Shown one piece after another: positions 61,660 through 64,000 of a stretch of 64,000 nucleotides of DNA. The stretch covers positions 1 to 64,000 of the forward strand of contig CAYGUV010000006.1 of NCBI GenBank assembly GCA_964353185.1, in the 5' to 3' direction. The notes below the pieces were generated by a model. It made no database searches, had not been told where the DNA came from, and worked only from the letters and a program-made list of their open reading frames with translations. The position numbers and the translations under genes were made by a program. Source of the DNA: GCA-2708415 sp964353185. Its GTDB lineage: Bacteria; Pseudomonadota; Alphaproteobacteria; Micavibrionales; Micavibrionaceae. The stretch's first letter is position 1. Each line of letters begins with the position of its first letter.

Positions 61660-63030
61660 TTGATAAGACTATTTTCCATGTTTATGGTGTCGGTGCTTTT
61701 CATCTGTAGCTTTGCGTTCACGGCACAGGCACAACAAAACAATAAATACGCCTCCCTTGTTATGGATGCCGATACAGGGACAATAATTACTGAGCGATAT
61801 GCAGATGCGCGTCGATACCCTGCGTCCCTAACCAAAATAATGACGTTGTTAATGGTGTTTGAAGCATTAGACCGCGGCGACATCAAAAAAAATGACCGTG
61901 TTTATATTTCAAAATATGCCGCCAGCATGGTGCCCAGTAAATTTTACTTAAAACCAGGTCAATATATAAAAGTTGAAGATGCCATTTATGCCCTTGTCAC
62001 AAAATCGGCTAATGATGTTGCCGTCGGCCTGGCCGAAAAAATTGGTGGCACCGAAAGCCGTTTTGCACAAATGATGACCAGTCGCGCACAATCAATTGGT
62101 ATGAAAAATACACGGTTTAGAAATGCCTCGGGCCTTCCCGACAGCAGACAAATCACCACTGCGCGTGACATGGCCACGCTGGCGCGATATATGTTGCAGC
62201 GTTACCCGCATTATTATCGTTATTTTTCGACGCGTAACTTTAACTATAATGGTAAAAGCTATCGTAATCATAACCGGCTACTGGATAGTTATAAGGGTAT
62301 GGACGGTTTCAAAACGGGGTATATTAATGCCTCTGGCTTTAATCTTGTTGCATCTGCACGCCAAAATAATCGACGGTTGATTGGTGTCGTGTTTGGCGGT
62401 AGATCTTCTGCTAGCCGAAATGCGCATATGGTTGAAATTTTAGATGTTGGATTTAAAAAGGCCCAAAATATACGAACGGCTGTTGTAAAATCACCCCCTA
62501 TTCCAAAACAAAAACCTATGACACAGACCGCATCTTTAAATGCGCTGCCTGTAATATCAACCCCGCCACCAATAGCTCAAAAAAACACATCGTTAACGAA
62601 TAATAATTACAGCACAGTGTTACCGTCTTCAGGATTAACCAATGCGCTTGAGACAAATCAACTAGGGGTCGCTGTTATAAACTCGCCAGAACCAACAATT
62701 CCCAATGAATGGGACAGCAGCAAGCAAACGGAAATAGCCCTAAACCAGTTACCGCATCCTAAAAATACGATTGATAAATGGTCTATCCAAATTGGGGCCT
62801 TTGAAAGTAGGGTGAAAACGGATGATGTGCTGCGCAAGGCGATCCGTACCCTACCAACCGCATTGAGTCTTAATGTCAGCCCCCTAACCGTGCCGCTGCA
62901 AACGACAGATGGCGCATTATTTCGGGCGCGGCTTGGTGGCTTCACACAGGCGCAAGCAACCCAAGCCTGCACCTATTTTAAAGATTGTATGACCATCGCC
63001 CCGCGCAGTGTAAAAATAAGCACGCAGTAA
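61660..63030 (+). CDS. D-alanyl-D-alanine carboxypeptidase with SPOR domain
   Basis: A 456-residue penicillin-binding serine peptidase. The TTG at 61660 has AGAGGAGG upstream and begins a good signal peptide (MIRLFSMFMVSVLFICSFAFTAQAQ). Motifs are SLTK (S56, K59), SAN (116-118) and KTG (218-220). A Pro/Thr/Ser-rich linker of about 110 residues leads to a SPOR domain (IQIGAFESRVKTD...FRARLGGFTQAQA), which binds denuded peptidoglycan and directs such proteins to the septum. Divergent from clpS. Family 5-type DD-carboxypeptidase, DacA/DacC/DacF-like. Confidence 0.93.
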   Translation: MIRLFSMFMVSVLFICSFAFTAQAQQNNKYASLVMDADTGTIITERYADARRYPASLTKIMTLLMVFEALDRGDIKKNDRVYISKYAASMVPSKFYLKPGQYIKVEDAIYALVTKSANDVAVGLAEKIGGTESRFAQMMTSRAQSIGMKNTRFRNASGLPDSRQITTARDMATLARYMLQRYPHYYRYFSTRNFNYNGKSYRNHNRLLDSYKGMDGFKTGYINASGFNLVASARQNNRRLIGVVFGGRSSASRNAHMVEILDVGFKKAQNIRTAVVKSPPIPKQKPMTQTASLNALPVISTPPPIAQKNTSLTNNNYSTVLPSSGLTNALETNQLGVAVINSPEPTIPNEWDSSKQTEIALNQLPHPKNTIDKWSIQIGAFESRVKTDDVLRKAIRTLPTALSLNVSPLTVPLQTTDGALFRARLGGFTQAQATQACTYFKDCMTIAPRSVKISTQ

Positions 63031-63048
63031 ATTTTAGAAATCAAAACC

Positions 63049-63771
63049 ATGACCTTTGCCTCATTCAAAAAACAAAAATTATCTTCACAATCAGGCAATA
63101 TTCTAATTTATATTTTAGGGGCGATCTTCTTACTAGGGCTTTTGATTATTACAGTGCGCGGCTCTTCCACCCCAGGCAATAACATAGCAGCAGAAGAATT
63201 AATGATGCGTATGAATGAGGTGCAACAATATGGAGCGGAGCTTGAAAATGCCGTGTCCTTTATTTTACAAAAAGGCTATAGCGAAGCCGATATAAGATTT
63301 GCCCATCCTGATGCTGCGGCGGGATACGGCCTTATTACAGATATACCCGACCGCCAAGTTTTTGCCCGTGAAGGCGGCGGCGCAACATATCGCGCCCCCC
63401 CAAACAATATTCAAGTAATTGCGACCGATTGGTTATTCACAGGGGAGAATAATATCCCCGCCATCGGGTCAACCAATAACGCAAATACAGATTTAGATGT
63501 CGAGCTTATTGCGATATTGCAAAATGTTTCCGAAGCTTTTTGTACCGCGCTTAACGATAAAAATGGCATTAACCCAACGCCTGCTGACCCGCCGCCAGAA
63601 GATGATGGCAACGTTGCCTTGGGCACCCCTTTTGCGGGAACATTTTCAATGGTTCAAACAATTGGGGATACAGGGAATCTTTTGGATGGAAATGCTGAAG
63701 GATGTTTTGAAGGTGGCGGTACGCCTGCCAATAACACCTATCATTATTATCGCGTTTTATTGGTACGTTAA
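63049..63771 (+). CDS. Pilin-like exported protein, paralogue B
   Basis: A 240-residue paralogue of the gene at 57.98 kb. It has the same boundary QSG-NILIYILGAIFLLGLLII (no Glu5), EVQQYGAELENAVSFILQKGYSEADIRF (compare A), DWLFTGENN in the middle, DVELIAILQNVSEAFC, and the end YHYYRVLLVR, against YLYAKVLLAR in A. It starts 18 bases after the carboxypeptidase gene and may be co-transcribed with it. Probably secreted, function unknown. Confidence 0.65.
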   Translation: MTFASFKKQKLSSQSGNILIYILGAIFLLGLLIITVRGSSTPGNNIAAEELMMRMNEVQQYGAELENAVSFILQKGYSEADIRFAHPDAAAGYGLITDIPDRQVFAREGGGATYRAPPNNIQVIATDWLFTGENNIPAIGSTNNANTDLDVELIAILQNVSEAFCTALNDKNGINPTPADPPPEDDGNVALGTPFAGTFSMVQTIGDTGNLLDGNAEGCFEGGGTPANNTYHYYRVLLVR

Positions 63772-63804
63772 AAACGCAAGAAAATTAGACCCAAAATATA
63801 AAGA

Positions 63805-64000
63805 TTATTTAGCCAGTGGTGGCAGGACACTGTAATTTGTTGGCTGAATGTCTAAGGTTTCTGCCCCTTGAATATAAAACTGCCCTTTTTCAGTACTTAA
63901 AAGGCGGGCATTTTCATCAAGACTACTGTAAACGCGTAACGTTAGCTCTACATTCGGTGTGCCTGCGGCGCGTTCTGTTCCCTCTGCTAAGACAATCTCT
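63805..64000 (-). CDS. 3' end of a gene entering from the right edge
   Basis: The minus-strand frame is open from the window edge for 64 codons to a TAA at 63805-63807. The predicted residues (EIVLAEGTERAAGTPNVELT at the start, then RVYSSLDENARLLS, ending VLPPLAK) have the even mix of a real protein. No family was recognised; partial, N-terminus outside the window. Confidence 0.5.
   Translation of the reverse strand, partial: EIVLAEGTERAAGTPNVELTLRVYSSLDENARLLSTEKGQFYIQGAETLDIQPTNYSVLPPLAK

Overview
The window is a gene-dense piece of an AT-rich (by eye about 40% G+C) alphaproteobacterial chromosome. The assignment rests on a GcrA-type cell-cycle regulator, an NDUFA12-type complex I protein beside mlaD and a DUF2155 protein, a bifunctional Rsh (p)ppGpp enzyme beside rpoZ, and the order lepB-rnc-era. 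Species cannot be fixed from the sequence. One tRNA is present. No transposase, integrase, phage gene, CRISPR array or rRNA was seen, so most of the window looks like stable core genome with a few accessory patches.

Layout. 0.1-3.3 kb: acyl-CoA ligase, a double cold-shock-domain protein and gcrA, with four GANTC methylation motifs packed upstream of gcrA. 3.3-9.5 kb (minus): rpoZ, rsh, DUF2062, acpS, lepB, rnc, era; a terminator separates rpoZ from rsh. 9.6-13.7 kb: small enzymes (FMN-binding protein, family-5 uracil-DNA glycosylase, isochorismatase-like), prolyl-tRNA editing protein plus Trm112-like protein, two overlapping small unknown genes, tRNA-Gly(GCC) and an EamA exporter. 13.7-19.3 kb (minus): fatty-acid synthesis (fabD, fabG, acpP, fabF) and mltG, with a HAD hydrolase and a DUF3429 membrane protein between fabG and acpP. 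19.7-29.3 kb (plus): an unknown 113-residue protein, rpsF-rpsR-rplI with a clear promoter and terminator, dnaB, alr, mlaE-mlaF and a class A penicillin-binding protein. 29.3-39 kb (mostly minus): M16 peptidase, thrC, M32 carboxypeptidase, a lysine/alanine/proline-rich histone H1-like protein, a YhiN-family flavoprotein (plus), two tandem BLUF photoreceptors, an acetyltransferase and guaA. 39-48.6 kb: a DUF2946 protein with a His/Met-rich outer-membrane barrel, a MarR-like regulator, a pentapeptide protein, RsmB-like methyltransferase, YdcZ-like and acetyltransferase genes, a 58-residue membrane-anchored protein, guaB, a LysE exporter and rlmE. 49-57.9 kb: M48/TPR peptidase, two DsbA-like proteins, a PCuAC copper chaperone, aroQ, accB, accC, aat, then DUF2155, mlaD and NDUFA12 on the minus strand, and a RidA protein. 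58-64 kb: clpS-clpA and a D,D-carboxypeptidase with a SPOR domain, bracketed by two paralogous pilin-like proteins, and the end of one more gene.

Together the genes serve envelope building (fatty acids, alanine racemase, PBP1a, MltG, carboxypeptidase, Mla lipid transport), ribosome and RNA processing, GMP synthesis (guaA, guaB), periplasmic oxidation and copper handling, stringent response and cell-cycle control. The least explained items are the pilin-like pair, the BLUF tandem, the histone-like protein and several small unknown genes. No complete new defence or secretion system is visible.
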